From positions 1 to 59,709 of the forward strand of contig JAFRLQ010000053.1 in NCBI GenBank assembly GCA_017431145.1: a stretch of DNA of 59,709 nt, in the 5' to 3' direction. The position numbers and the translations under genes are program-made. Below are positions 49,189 through 57,129 of this stretch, one piece after another (position 1 is the first letter of the stretch; each line of letters begins with the position of its first letter). Under the pieces are notes generated by a model. The model had not been told where the DNA came from. It did no database searches and was given only the letters and a program-made list of their open reading frames with translations. Source of the DNA: Clostridia bacterium. Its GTDB lineage: Bacteria; Bacillota; Clostridia; Christensenellales; Maliibacteriaceae.

Positions 49189-50208
49189 ATGGCTTTGTTT
49201 GAGAATTATGAAGGCCGCATGCCCCAGTTGCAGCCTGTTCTGGATAAATATGGGTTCAAGGACTTCGCGGAAGTCAAGGCTTATACCAACGGCAAGGGCG
49301 TAGACGCCTACAGCATCGTGGAGAGCACACAGCCCATCTGCTTCGAAAACGTCAAGTGGGCGTATGAGCTGGGCGCAGCCATCGCAATGAAAGAGAACGC
49401 GGCAAACGCAGCGGAAGCGGCGAAATGGATCGGCGTCGGCCTGCAGGCATTCTGCATCCCCGGCTCCGTCGCAGACCAGCGTCAGGTCGGTATCGGCCAC
49501 GGCAATCTGGGCGCCATGCTTCTTGACGAGGAGACCGAGTGCTTCGCTTTCCTCGCCGGCCATGAGTCCTTCGCAGCAGCCGAAGGCGCGATCAAAATCG
49601 CACTGAACGCCAACAAAGTGCGTCAGAAACCCCTGCGCGTCATCCTGAACGGCCTGGGCAAATACGCCGCCATGATCATCAGCCGCATTAACGGTTTCAC
49701 CTATGTGCAGACCAAGTACGACTATCTGTCCGCTGATGTCAAAGAAGACCACGCACTGACCATCGTCAGCAAGACCGCCTATTCCAACGGCGACCGCGCG
49801 AAGGTCAACTGCTACGGCGCGGACGACGTCCGCGAGGGCGTCGCCATCATGTGGCATGAAGGCGCGGATGTTTCCATTACCGGAAACTCCACCAACCCCA
49901 CCCGCTTCCAGCATCCTGTGGCGGGCACCTATAAGAAGGAACGCTGGGAAGCCGGCAAGAAGTACTTCTCCGTCGCATCCGGCGGCGGCACCGGCCGTAC
50001 CCTGCATCCCGACAACATGGCTGCGGGTCCTGCCTCCTATGGCATGACCGACACCATGGGCCGCATGCACTCCGACGCGCAGTTCGCGGGATCCTCTTCC
50101 GTGCCTGCACACGTGGAGATGATGGGCTTCCTCGGCGCAGGCAACAACCCCATGGTCGGCATGACCGTGGCAGTGGCAGTTGCCGTGCAGGAGGCTATGA
50201 GCAAATAA
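49189..50208 (+). CDS. GGGtGRT protein
   Basis: A 339-residue protein with the family signature SGGGTGRTLHPDNMAAGPASYG near residue 265 and other conserved blocks such as VESTQPICFENVKWAYELG, GSVADQRQVGIGHGNLGAML and GFLGAGNNPMVGMTVAVAVA. No membrane segment. The biochemical role is not established; the partner scaffold suggests Fe-S cluster handling or an Fe-S-containing enzyme. GGGAGG lies 8 bases before ATG 49189, and a strong terminator follows. Confidence 0.88.
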   Translation: MALFENYEGRMPQLQPVLDKYGFKDFAEVKAYTNGKGVDAYSIVESTQPICFENVKWAYELGAAIAMKENAANAAEAAKWIGVGLQAFCIPGSVADQRQVGIGHGNLGAMLLDEETECFAFLAGHESFAAAEGAIKIALNANKVRQKPLRVILNGLGKYAAMIISRINGFTYVQTKYDYLSADVKEDHALTIVSKTAYSNGDRAKVNCYGADDVREGVAIMWHEGADVSITGNSTNPTRFQHPVAGTYKKERWEAGKKYFSVASGGGTGRTLHPDNMAAGPASYGMTDTMGRMHSDAQFAGSSSVPAHVEMMGFLGAGNNPMVGMTVAVAVAVQEAMSK

Positions 50209-50220
50209 TCCGTTTATGAA

Positions 50221-50254
50221 GGAAGCTCCCGGAAATCCTCCGGGAGCTCCTTTT
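50221..50254 (+). terminator. Terminator after the GGGtGRT gene
   Basis: AGCTCCCGGA / TCCGGGAGCT stem followed by CCTTTTG, 13 bases past the stop. Confidence 0.85.
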
Positions 50255-50273
50255 GTCCAGAGGGGTGAATCGT

Positions 50274-50741
50274 ATGGATCTCGCACAACACGCCGAAGAG
50301 CTGTTCCGGTCGGGCTGCAACTGCGCCCAGGCCGTCTTCTGCGCATTCGGCGATGTGACCGGAATGGACTTTGAGACCGCCGCTCGTCTTGCCTCCTCTT
50401 TCGGAGGCGGCATGGGACGGCTCCGCGAAGTCTGCGGGGCCGTTTCCGGCGCCCTGATGGTACTGGGTCTTGCCTGCGGTTATTCGGACGTACAGGATCC
50501 GGAAGCCAAAAAGGCACACTACCGTCTGGTGCGCGAGTTCGCCGCGCGTTTCAGAGAACACAACGGCTCTCTGATCTGCCGCGAACTCCTCGAAGGCGTA
50601 TCCGTCACGCCCGGGGGCGATCCGGAGGAGCGGACAGACGGGTATTACAAACGGCGTCCCTGCCCCGGACTGGTCCGGGACGCGGCGTCCATCGTGGACG
50701 CAATGCTTTGCGAAAAACAGCAACAGGAGGAAAAACAATGA
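50274..50741 (+). CDS. C_GCAxxG_C_C family redox protein
   Basis: A 155-residue protein of the C_GCAxxG_C_C family (PF09719): CNCAQAVFCAFGD, SSFGGGMGRLREVCGAVSGALMVLGLACG, and a C-terminal ICRELL...RPCPGLV. The conserved Cys pattern suggests a redox or metal site, the function is not known. ATG 50274 with GAGGGG 10 bases upstream; the stop overlaps the next gene (ATGA). Confidence 0.83.
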   Translation: MDLAQHAEELFRSGCNCAQAVFCAFGDVTGMDFETAARLASSFGGGMGRLREVCGAVSGALMVLGLACGYSDVQDPEAKKAHYRLVREFAARFREHNGSLICRELLEGVSVTPGGDPEERTDGYYKRRPCPGLVRDAASIVDAMLCEKQQQEEKQ

Positions 50742-51031
50742 TCCGTCATATCGTCATGTTCAAGATCAAGGATGAATTCAAGGATGAGATCCCGCAGCTG
50801 GTGGAGAACTTCTACGGCATGAAGGGAAAGATAGAGGGAATGCTGGATCTGGAAGCAGGTCAGGACGTGCTGCACAGCGGGCGCTCCTATGACCTCGCGC
50901 TGATCACCGTCTTCGACAGCATGGCTTCCTTCGAAGCCTACCAGACGCATCCCGTGCATATGCCCGTCCGGGCCAGGATGCACGAAGTGCGCAGCGCTTC
51001 CGTCGCCTGCGACTATGAGATCCAGGAATAA
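50738..51031 (+). CDS. Dabb-domain (stress-responsive A/B barrel) protein
   Basis: A 97-residue dimeric alpha/beta barrel: IRHIVMFKIKDEF, DLALITVFDSMASFEAYQTHPVH. Typical Dabb/PF07876 size. AGGAGG 6 bases before ATG, coupled to the preceding gene by a 4-base overlap. Function unknown. Confidence 0.85.
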   Translation: MIRHIVMFKIKDEFKDEIPQLVENFYGMKGKIEGMLDLEAGQDVLHSGRSYDLALITVFDSMASFEAYQTHPVHMPVRARMHEVRSASVACDYEIQE

Positions 51032-51050
51032 CCCGCCGCAGGATCCCGAT

Positions 51051-51082
51051 AACGGCATGAACGCTCTTCATGCCGTTTTTTC
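51051..51082 (+). terminator. Terminator after the Dabb gene
   Basis: AACGGCATGAA / TTCATGCCGTT stem, loop CGCTC, followed by TTTTTTC. Confidence 0.88.
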
Positions 51083-51165
51083 TTTGCTTTTTACCGGACC
51101 CGCGTTCAGATTCCGGCAGAAAACAAAAAACTTGCGTCCGCAGTGAAAGAATCTTCTCTTCGGCA

Positions 51166-51174
51166 TGATATAAT
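51166..51174 (+). promoter_or_regulatory. Extended -10 promoter of the corrinoid methyltransferase genes
   Basis: TGATATAAT (TGn-TATAAT) 69 bases before the corrinoid protein ATG; -35 weak. It explains transcription from a -35-poor site. Confidence 0.55.
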
Positions 51175-51242
51175 GTAGAAAAGTATGCGCTGCGTCCGAA
51201 ATGTACGCAAAACGCGCAGTTCTGCCATACGAGGAGGAGAAC

Positions 51243-51884
51243 ATGAGCATTTTGAACGAGATCTCCGAGCTGCTGCAGGCCGGAAAAAGAAAACAGGTCG
51301 CGGAACTCTGCACACAGGCGATCGAACAGGGCATCCCCGCAGCCGAGATCCTGAACGACGGCCTCATGCCGGGCATGGACGTCATCGGAGAGAAATTCAA
51401 GGAAGGCGAGGTCTTCGTGCCGCAGGTCCTGATCGCCGCGCGCGCGATGAAGGCAGGCACGGAAGTTCTGAAACCCTACCTGAACGACAGCGAATCGACC
51501 GCAAAGGGAAAACTCTGCATCGGGACCGTCAAGGGCGACCTGCATGACGTGGGAAAGAACCTGGTCGCCATGATGATGGAAGGAAAAGGATTTGAAGTCA
51601 TCGACCTTGGCGTGGATGTCCCGCCCGAGGTCTTTGTCCAGACCGCAAGGGATGAGCACTGCGATATCGTCTGCTGCTCCGCCCTGCTCACCACGACCAT
51701 GCCGGTCATGGCGGATATCGTCAAGGCGTTCGAAGAAGCCGGCATCCGTCAGGATGTCAAGATCATGGTCGGCGGCGCGCCTGTCACGGACGAATTCGCC
51801 GCGAAGATCGGCGCAGACGCCTATACGCCCGACGCAGCAAGCGCGGCCGACAAGGCCATCGAACTGGTCAGCGAAGCCAACTGA
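51243..51884 (+). CDS. Corrinoid protein of a methyltransferase system
   Basis: A 213-residue MtaC/MtbC/MttC-type protein. N-terminal four-helix B12-2 domain (about 5-85: LNDGLMPGMDVIGEKFKEGEVFVPQVL) and a B12-binding Rossmann domain with the base-off DLHDVGKN (99-106, lower ligand His101) and GGAPVTDEFA near the end. It carries methyl groups between a substrate methyltransferase and a tetrahydrofolate or thiol acceptor. AGGAGG precedes ATG 51243. Confidence 0.9.
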   Translation: MSILNEISELLQAGKRKQVAELCTQAIEQGIPAAEILNDGLMPGMDVIGEKFKEGEVFVPQVLIAARAMKAGTEVLKPYLNDSESTAKGKLCIGTVKGDLHDVGKNLVAMMMEGKGFEVIDLGVDVPPEVFVQTARDEHCDIVCCSALLTTTMPVMADIVKAFEEAGIRQDVKIMVGGAPVTDEFAAKIGADAYTPDAASAADKAIELVSEAN

Positions 51885-51896
51885 TCCCGTATATCC

Positions 51897-53390
51897 ATGA
51901 AACAGATCAAGATCCAGCCGGAAAACGAACCGCGGACGCTCCTGCAGCTTCTTCAGGCGCAGGGCGTCTTTCTGAGCGCCGCATGCGGCGGCCGCGGCAC
52001 GTGCGGAAAGTGCAAAGTCCGGTTTGCGGAAGGTGCGCCCGAGCCCTCCGGTCCGGATCTTGCGCGCCTTTCGGCTGATGAGATCCGAAGCGGCTGGCGG
52101 CTCGCGTGCCGCACATACATCACAAAACCCTGCGTGATCGAGCTGGATCCGCAGGCGGAAGAAGCGATCGCAGTCGGCACCGCCTTCCGGAAGACTGCCG
52201 AAACCGCCGGCAGCGGAACGGTTCCGGAAACCGCCGTGCCGGTTCTGGCCGTGGATATAGGGACGACGACACTGGCCGCAGCCCTGATCTACCCGGGCGC
52301 ACAGCCGCCCTACCCCGTCGCGACATCCGTCAATCACCAGCGTTCTTTCGGCTCCGACGTGATATCCAGGATCGACGCCTCCAACAAGGGAAACCGTGAA
52401 GCGCTGCAGACGCTGATCCTGCAGGATCTTGAAGCACTCGGCGCACAGCTGGGAATACCGGAACAGGACATCTTCGACCCGGAAAAGATCCGGCTGATCA
52501 TCTCCGGAAACTCGACGATGCAGCATCTGCTGCAGGGTCTTTCCTGCGAGAGCCTCGGTGTCGCGCCGTACACGCCCGTCGACATCTCCCTGCATCCCTG
52601 GCGGAACATGACGCTCCTGCCCGGGATCAGCACGTTCGTCGGCGCGGATATCGTAAGCGGCGTGATCGCCTGCGATATGGACAGAAAAGACGATATCTGT
52701 CTCCTCATAGATCTGGGCACAAACGGAGAGATGGTGCTCGGAAACCGGAGCAGAATGCTCTGCGCGTCGACAGCGGCAGGCCCCGCCTTTGAGGGCGGCA
52801 ACATATCCTGCGGCACCGCCGGCATTCCCGGCGCGATCTGCGCAGCTGAGATCGGCGCGGCCGATCCCATCCGGACGATCGGAGATCTTCCTCCCGTCGG
52901 GATCTGCGGAAGCGGCGTGCTGGAAGTCACCTACGAGCTTCTGCGCTGCGGACTGATCGACGAGACGGGTCTTCTGGACGACGATTACTTTGACGAAGGC
53001 TATCCCCTGGGCGAAGGGCTCTTCTTCACCGCGAAGGACGTCCGGGAGGTCCAGCTCGCAAAATCCGCGATCGCATCCGGTATACAGGTCCTGCTTCACG
53101 AATACGGGATCGGCAGTGATGACGTGTCCCGCGTGTATCTTGCCGGGGGATTCGGAGAAAAGGTCAATATCCGGAAAGCCGTCGGGATCGGCCTTCTGCC
53201 GGAGGATCTGGCGGACAGGACGCGGCCCGTCGGAAACAGTTCCCTTGCAGGCGCGGTCCTCTTTTCGGAACAGCCGGATCTTGCGGCGCGTTTCGCGCAG
53301 GCCGCGTCCGGTATCCGTGAGGTCTCGCTCACCGAAACGCCTCTGTTCTCGGAGCTGTACATGGACAACATGTTCTTCCCGGAGCAGTGA
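51897..53390 (+). CDS. RACo-type reductive activator of corrinoid proteins
   Basis: A 497-residue protein with an N-terminal [2Fe-2S] ferredoxin (CGGRGTCGKC with C30, C36, C39, and C71) and an ASKHA-type ATPase (about 115-460): VLAVDIGTTTLAAAL, LIISGNSTMQHLLQG, LLIDLGTNGEMVLG, AGPAFEGGNISCG, VYLAGGFGEKVN. Such DUF4445/RACo proteins reduce Co(II) to Co(I) at the expense of ATP. The gap to the corrinoid gene is 12 bases and no ribosome-binding site is visible, so translation may depend on coupling. It probably reactivates the corrinoid protein encoded upstream. Confidence 0.9.
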   Translation: MKQIKIQPENEPRTLLQLLQAQGVFLSAACGGRGTCGKCKVRFAEGAPEPSGPDLARLSADEIRSGWRLACRTYITKPCVIELDPQAEEAIAVGTAFRKTAETAGSGTVPETAVPVLAVDIGTTTLAAALIYPGAQPPYPVATSVNHQRSFGSDVISRIDASNKGNREALQTLILQDLEALGAQLGIPEQDIFDPEKIRLIISGNSTMQHLLQGLSCESLGVAPYTPVDISLHPWRNMTLLPGISTFVGADIVSGVIACDMDRKDDICLLIDLGTNGEMVLGNRSRMLCASTAAGPAFEGGNISCGTAGIPGAICAAEIGAADPIRTIGDLPPVGICGSGVLEVTYELLRCGLIDETGLLDDDYFDEGYPLGEGLFFTAKDVREVQLAKSAIASGIQVLLHEYGIGSDDVSRVYLAGGFGEKVNIRKAVGIGLLPEDLADRTRPVGNSSLAGAVLFSEQPDLAARFAQAASGIREVSLTETPLFSELYMDNMFFPEQ

Positions 53391-53404
53391 GAAAGGAGCG
53401 TTCC

Positions 53405-53947
53405 ATGACGAAAGACGAAGCCGCGAAGATCGCGCAGGAGATCGGGTTCTCGCACTGGGGCTTTTTTGAAGCTGCCGGGCTGAGTTTCCGCACGGAAGTG
53501 CGCGACATGTGCGAAATGAACCGCTGCGGCAAATACGCCAAACGCTGGACCTGCCCGCCGGGCTGCGGTCCGCTCGAGGCGATCGCCGAAGAGGTGAAGG
53601 CGTACAGCTGGGGGATCCTCCTGCAGACCACCGGCGAAATGGAGGACGCCTTCGACGCGGAAACGATGGAGGAAGCCATGATCGCGCAGAAGGAGCGTTT
53701 CCAGACCTATGTGGATCTTCTGCGGGAACAGTACCGGAACGAGACTTTTCTGCCTATGAGTTCGGGCGGATGCGATATCTGCAAAGAATGTACATATCCC
53801 GACGCGCCGTGCAGGTTCCCTGAAAAGGCGCTCCCTTCCATGGAGGCCTACGGGCTGATCGTCACGGACGTGTGCGAACTTGCCGGGATCCCGTATTACT
53901 ACGGAAGAGACACGATCACGTATTCCTCCTGTATTCTCTTTCCGTAA
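53405..53947 (+). CDS. DUF2284 cysteine-rich metal-binding protein
   Basis: A 180-residue protein with cysteine clusters CEMNRCGKYAKRWTCPPGCGP (about 35-55), GGCDICKECTYPDAPCRFP and SSCILF. DUF2284 proteins with this pattern are predicted to bind Fe-S clusters. They are often encoded next to corrinoid methyltransferase components; role unknown. ATG 53405 with AAGGAG 6 bases upstream. Confidence 0.85.
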   Translation: MTKDEAAKIAQEIGFSHWGFFEAAGLSFRTEVRDMCEMNRCGKYAKRWTCPPGCGPLEAIAEEVKAYSWGILLQTTGEMEDAFDAETMEEAMIAQKERFQTYVDLLREQYRNETFLPMSSGGCDICKECTYPDAPCRFPEKALPSMEAYGLIVTDVCELAGIPYYYGRDTITYSSCILFP

Positions 53948-54025
53948 GAGACAGGAACCGCATGCGTGTTCTCATATGAAACCAACAGCAAATGATACTG
54001 AATACACGAAAGGAAGAATGACATC

Positions 54026-55033
54026 ATGACGAAACGAGAGATTGTCCTGCAGGCTCTGTCGCATCAGGAAACGCCGGTCATCCCCTATTTTCTGGATCTG
54101 ACTGACATCGAACTGAAAAAGATGATCGACTACACCGGAGACCCTCTGTATTTTGAACACAGCGACTCCTATATCGCGCAGGAAAGAAATGAATCGTTCA
54201 CGGATCTTGAAGGCGGAAAATTCATGGACATGTTCGGCGTGATCTGGGACAAAGGCGCGCAGGAAGGCGACTTCGGCATCGTGAACACCTACCCGATCCC
54301 AGAGGCAGACTTCGGCGACTACGTGTTCCCGGAACCGGACGAGAAACTGATCCGCGAAAAATGTGAGCGTCTGGTCGCGCAGCATGACAAATTCACCATG
54401 TACACGATCGGCTTCAGTCTGTACGAGCGTGCCTGGGCGTTGCACAGCGTGGAGGAATCCCTGATGGACTTCCTCGTAGAGCCGGAGTTCATGCATGAGC
54501 TTCTGGACAAGATCGTGGAATACAACAACAAAGTCGTGGATATCGTATGCGAGTATCCCGAGATCGACTGCATCTTCTTCGGAGATGACTGGGGCCAGCA
54601 GAAGGGCCTCATCATGGGCTATCCCATCTGGGAAGAGTTCATCAAGCCGCGTCTGAAGATCATGTACGACCACGTAAAGAGCTACGGAAAATTCGTCGCG
54701 CAGCATTCCTGCGGCGACTGCAGCGAACTGTTCCCGGATTTCGTGGAGCTGGGCCTGGACATCTACAACACATTCCAGCCCGAGGTCTATGACATCCAGT
54801 ACTTCAAGGACACGTTCGGCGACAAGATCACCTTCTTCGGAGGGATCTCGACCCAGAGGTGCCTGCCCTTCATGACGCCGGATGAGGTCAAGGCCGAAAT
54901 GCATCACGTCATGGACGTCCTGAGCAAGGACGGCGGTTATATCCTTGCCCCGACGCACGCCATGCCCGCCGACATTCCGCCCGAGAACGTCATCGCGTTC
55001 ATGGAAGTCGCGAAAAACGAGAATCCCAGATAA
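54026..55033 (+). CDS. UroD-family corrinoid methyltransferase (MtaA/MtbA-like)
   Basis: A 335-residue TIM-barrel methyltransferase of the uroporphyrinogen decarboxylase superfamily. HSCGD (His227, Cys229) and TQRCLP (Cys279) are at the zinc-site positions of MtaA-type enzymes; FGDDWGQQ and DIYNTFQPEVYD are family motifs. The true decarboxylase signatures of HemE (arginine-rich N-terminal) are absent. It may be the substrate methyltransferase or the acceptor enzyme. AAAGGAAG 8 bases before ATG; 78 bases after DUF2284. Confidence 0.83.
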   Translation: MTKREIVLQALSHQETPVIPYFLDLTDIELKKMIDYTGDPLYFEHSDSYIAQERNESFTDLEGGKFMDMFGVIWDKGAQEGDFGIVNTYPIPEADFGDYVFPEPDEKLIREKCERLVAQHDKFTMYTIGFSLYERAWALHSVEESLMDFLVEPEFMHELLDKIVEYNNKVVDIVCEYPEIDCIFFGDDWGQQKGLIMGYPIWEEFIKPRLKIMYDHVKSYGKFVAQHSCGDCSELFPDFVELGLDIYNTFQPEVYDIQYFKDTFGDKITFFGGISTQRCLPFMTPDEVKAEMHHVMDVLSKDGGYILAPTHAMPADIPPENVIAFMEVAKNENPR

Positions 55034-55055
55034 CAAGCGATCCTGTGACAGAAAG

Positions 55056-55096
55056 TGCCGGAGACTGTTTCTTACATGTCTCCGGCATTCTTTTTC
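55056..55096 (+). terminator. Terminator of the corrinoid methyltransferase operon
   Basis: TGCCGGAGAC / GTCTCCGGCA stem (55056-55087), then TTCTTTTT. Confidence 0.85.
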
Positions 55097-55149
55097 TGAA
55101 AAGGACCACGCCCGGCTCGACGCGGGGATATCTTCCCGCGGTCCGGAAT

Positions 55150-55359
55150 TCAGTGTATTTTTTCAATGATCATTTCAGGCGATCCTTCTTCGAGAGAATT
55201 ATACGCATCATAATGGATGTGAGATCCCGGCGCCGCTTCCGCAAGCGCCGTGAGCTGTTTTGCCAGAGAGAGAAGTCCCTCCCTGTTTGCAGAAATCACG
55301 ATCCCGTTCTGATCGCCAGCCGTCCTGATCGCAAAACCATCGATCCATTCCGTTTTCAT
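55150..55359 (-). CDS. Imm32-like small protein
   Basis: A 69-residue protein with a WIDGFAIRT start and SHIHYDAYNSLEEGSPEMII end, which resembles immunity protein 32 (Imm32). No toxin is adjacent; the call is tentative. GAGAGG lies 8 bases before ATG 55359. It ends 16 bases before the P-loop kinase. Confidence 0.6.
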   Translation of the reverse strand: MKTEWIDGFAIRTAGDQNGIVISANREGLLSLAKQLTALAEAAPGSHIHYDAYNSLEEGSPEMIIEKIH

Positions 55360-55375
55360 GCCGGTCACCTCTCTT

Positions 55376-55939
55376 TTATTCTTCCGCCACGTCTGTTCTT
55401 TCCGCCCGGTCCGGGGCATCCCCAAGACCGGTTTGTTCGGCTCCGAAGAAAGAATTGAAGATCTTCACGGCGTTTTCCGCCGGCGGCACACTGCCGGTGT
55501 CGACAGTCAGGTCATACCCTCCTCTGGGGAACAGATACGTTTCCGAAGCCTCCGCGGATCCCGGACATCTGTTTCCACGTTCCAGTTCTCTTTTTCTCAG
55601 CAGCTGCAAAGGGCAGGTGATACGCACCGTTCGCATAGGATAGGATGCCAACGTCTCTTTCAGCTGCGCAAAGATCCGTTCGCTTGTGATCACATGATCG
55701 ATAATGACGCCGTCGCCTGTCCCCAGTATATCGAACGCTTTTTTGTACAGGTCGGCCGATATTTCGAACACGTCGTCCTCATAGATCGTTTCCGTCCGTG
55801 ACATCCGCAGAAAATCATCGATCGAAACCACTTCGTATCTTTCGGATCTCTTATCTGAAATCAATTTCTGCAGCGCTTTGGCCAGTGTGGTCTTTCCGCT
55901 GCTGGAAGGACCGTTGAGCAGAATGATCTGCTGTTTCAA
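55376..55939 (-). CDS. P-loop nucleotide kinase, chloramphenicol phosphotransferase-like
   Basis: A 187-residue AAA/zeta-like P-loop protein. LLNGPSSSGKTTLAKAL Walker A, SIDDFLRMS and GVIIDHVI in the middle, and arginine-rich PLQLLRKRELERGNR as a possible lid. The domain order matches chloramphenicol 3-O-phosphotransferase-like and zeta-toxin-like kinases. The start is TTG 55939 (GGAG 9 bases upstream). Substrate unknown. Confidence 0.7.
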   Translation of the reverse strand: MKQQIILLNGPSSSGKTTLAKALQKLISDKRSERYEVVSIDDFLRMSRTETIYEDDVFEISADLYKKAFDILGTGDGVIIDHVITSERIFAQLKETLASYPMRTVRITCPLQLLRKRELERGNRCPGSAEASETYLFPRGGYDLTVDTGSVPPAENAVKIFNSFFGAEQTGLGDAPDRAERTDVAEE

Positions 55940-56005
55940 ACATCTTCACTCCTTTATGGATCCGGGTTTTACGGTCTTTCTGTGTCATCCGGCAAACGGG
56001 AAGTT

Positions 56006-56458
56006 TCAATCTATCTTTTTGATATAAACTCTCGATGGCGCGCCGTCCATATCATTCATCATCGTTTTGAATTCACATCCGTACTTTTCATACAGTCCGG
56101 TATGGTTTGTCGAAATATACACTTCCGGGATCCCGCTCTCTTTGGCGATGCGTTCTATCTCCTCAAACAGTTTTCCGGCATAGCGGTGTCCTCTGTGTTC
56201 TGGAAATGTATAAACAAATCCCACCCATGGAGTAAGCTCTGTCGGCTGAATGTCATCCTTCTCGGCATAGGTGCAGAAAGAAATCAGTTCATCACCCTCG
56301 GTTAAAAGCAAAACTCTGGACTCTGTTCCAACGGCATCAAAAAAGGTCTTTTGACTGAGCAGATCAAAAAGAAACGCTCCCGCGCTCCAATCGCTCCGTC
56401 TGATTTCTTCAAGCCAGTGTGCCTGTCTGTTGCTTTCAAAATAATTGATTACCTGCAC
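56006..56458 (-). CDS. GNAT N-acetyltransferase
   Basis: A 150-residue GNAT: VGFVYTFPEHRGHRYAGKLFEEI is the acetyl-CoA loop (R/Q-x-x-G-x-G/A variant), followed by VYISTNHTGLYEKYGCEF. GTG start at 56458 with GAGG 8 bases upstream. Substrate unknown. Confidence 0.8.
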   Translation of the reverse strand: MQVINYFESNRQAHWLEEIRRSDWSAGAFLFDLLSQKTFFDAVGTESRVLLLTEGDELISFCTYAEKDDIQPTELTPWVGFVYTFPEHRGHRYAGKLFEEIERIAKESGIPEVYISTNHTGLYEKYGCEFKTMMNDMDGAPSRVYIKKID

Positions 56459-56514
56459 ATTGATATCCTCTTAGGATTTGTACATTTCTTTTCTGCAGCA
56501 AACATTTCGGTCCG

Positions 56515-57069
56515 TCATTTCTTCCTGTCGTTTCGAATCATTGCATACCATACATCGTCACAGATTCCGAGGTTGTTCTTTCCGGCAGCTCTGAGAATAC
56601 CTTCCTGTTTCATTCCGGCTTTTGCCATAACGCGTCCTGATTTCGGATTGTTTGCATCATGACACGCAGCAACACGATTGAGTCCGACAACATCGAAAAG
56701 ATAATCCATCACGGCTCTTAATGCTTCCGGCATCAATTCCTGTCCCCAGTATGCCCGGCTCATACAATAACCCATTTCTGCCGCATTGATACTCTCTATA
56801 AGCCTGACGACAGAAATATTACCAATAGCCCTTCCTGTTTTTTTATACTCCATAACCCAGTTAAAATACCCGCCATCTTCATATCTGGGTATCCAATCAG
56901 CGAGGAGGCTTTTTGTCACATCAACACTCGAATGCGCCGGCCATGTCAGAAATCTCGTAACCTCGGGATCAGACGCCCAGTTTGCATACATATCCTCTGC
57001 ATCCTCTAACCTGAATCGACGAAGTATCAATCTGTCCGTTTCTATTCTCTGCGTTCCTGCTTTATTCAT
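56515..57069 (-). CDS. RimJ/RimL-type GNAT acetyltransferase
   Basis: A 184-residue GNAT of the RimJ/RimL type: RIETDRLILRRFRLEDAEDMY, IGNISVV, AEMGYCMSRAYWGQELMPEALRAVMDYLF and NPKSGRVMAKAGMKQEG. ATG 57069 with AGGGA 6 bases upstream. The substrate (ribosomal protein or small molecule) is not shown. Confidence 0.85.
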   Translation of the reverse strand: MNKAGTQRIETDRLILRRFRLEDAEDMYANWASDPEVTRFLTWPAHSSVDVTKSLLADWIPRYEDGGYFNWVMEYKKTGRAIGNISVVRLIESINAAEMGYCMSRAYWGQELMPEALRAVMDYLFDVVGLNRVAACHDANNPKSGRVMAKAGMKQEGILRAAGKNNLGICDDVWYAMIRNDRKK

Positions 57070-57129
57070 ATTATTTCCCTGCAACTACTGTCCAAACACC
57101 CTGAACAGTGTTATTTCCTCGGCAAACAG

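Noticed and set aside
48289-50517. 742-codon minus-strand open frame
   Set aside because: Antisense to the NifU-like and GGGtGRT genes and covers their promoter and terminator.
50904-53099. 731-codon minus-strand open frame
   Set aside because: Antisense to the corrinoid protein and RACo; no recognisable domains.
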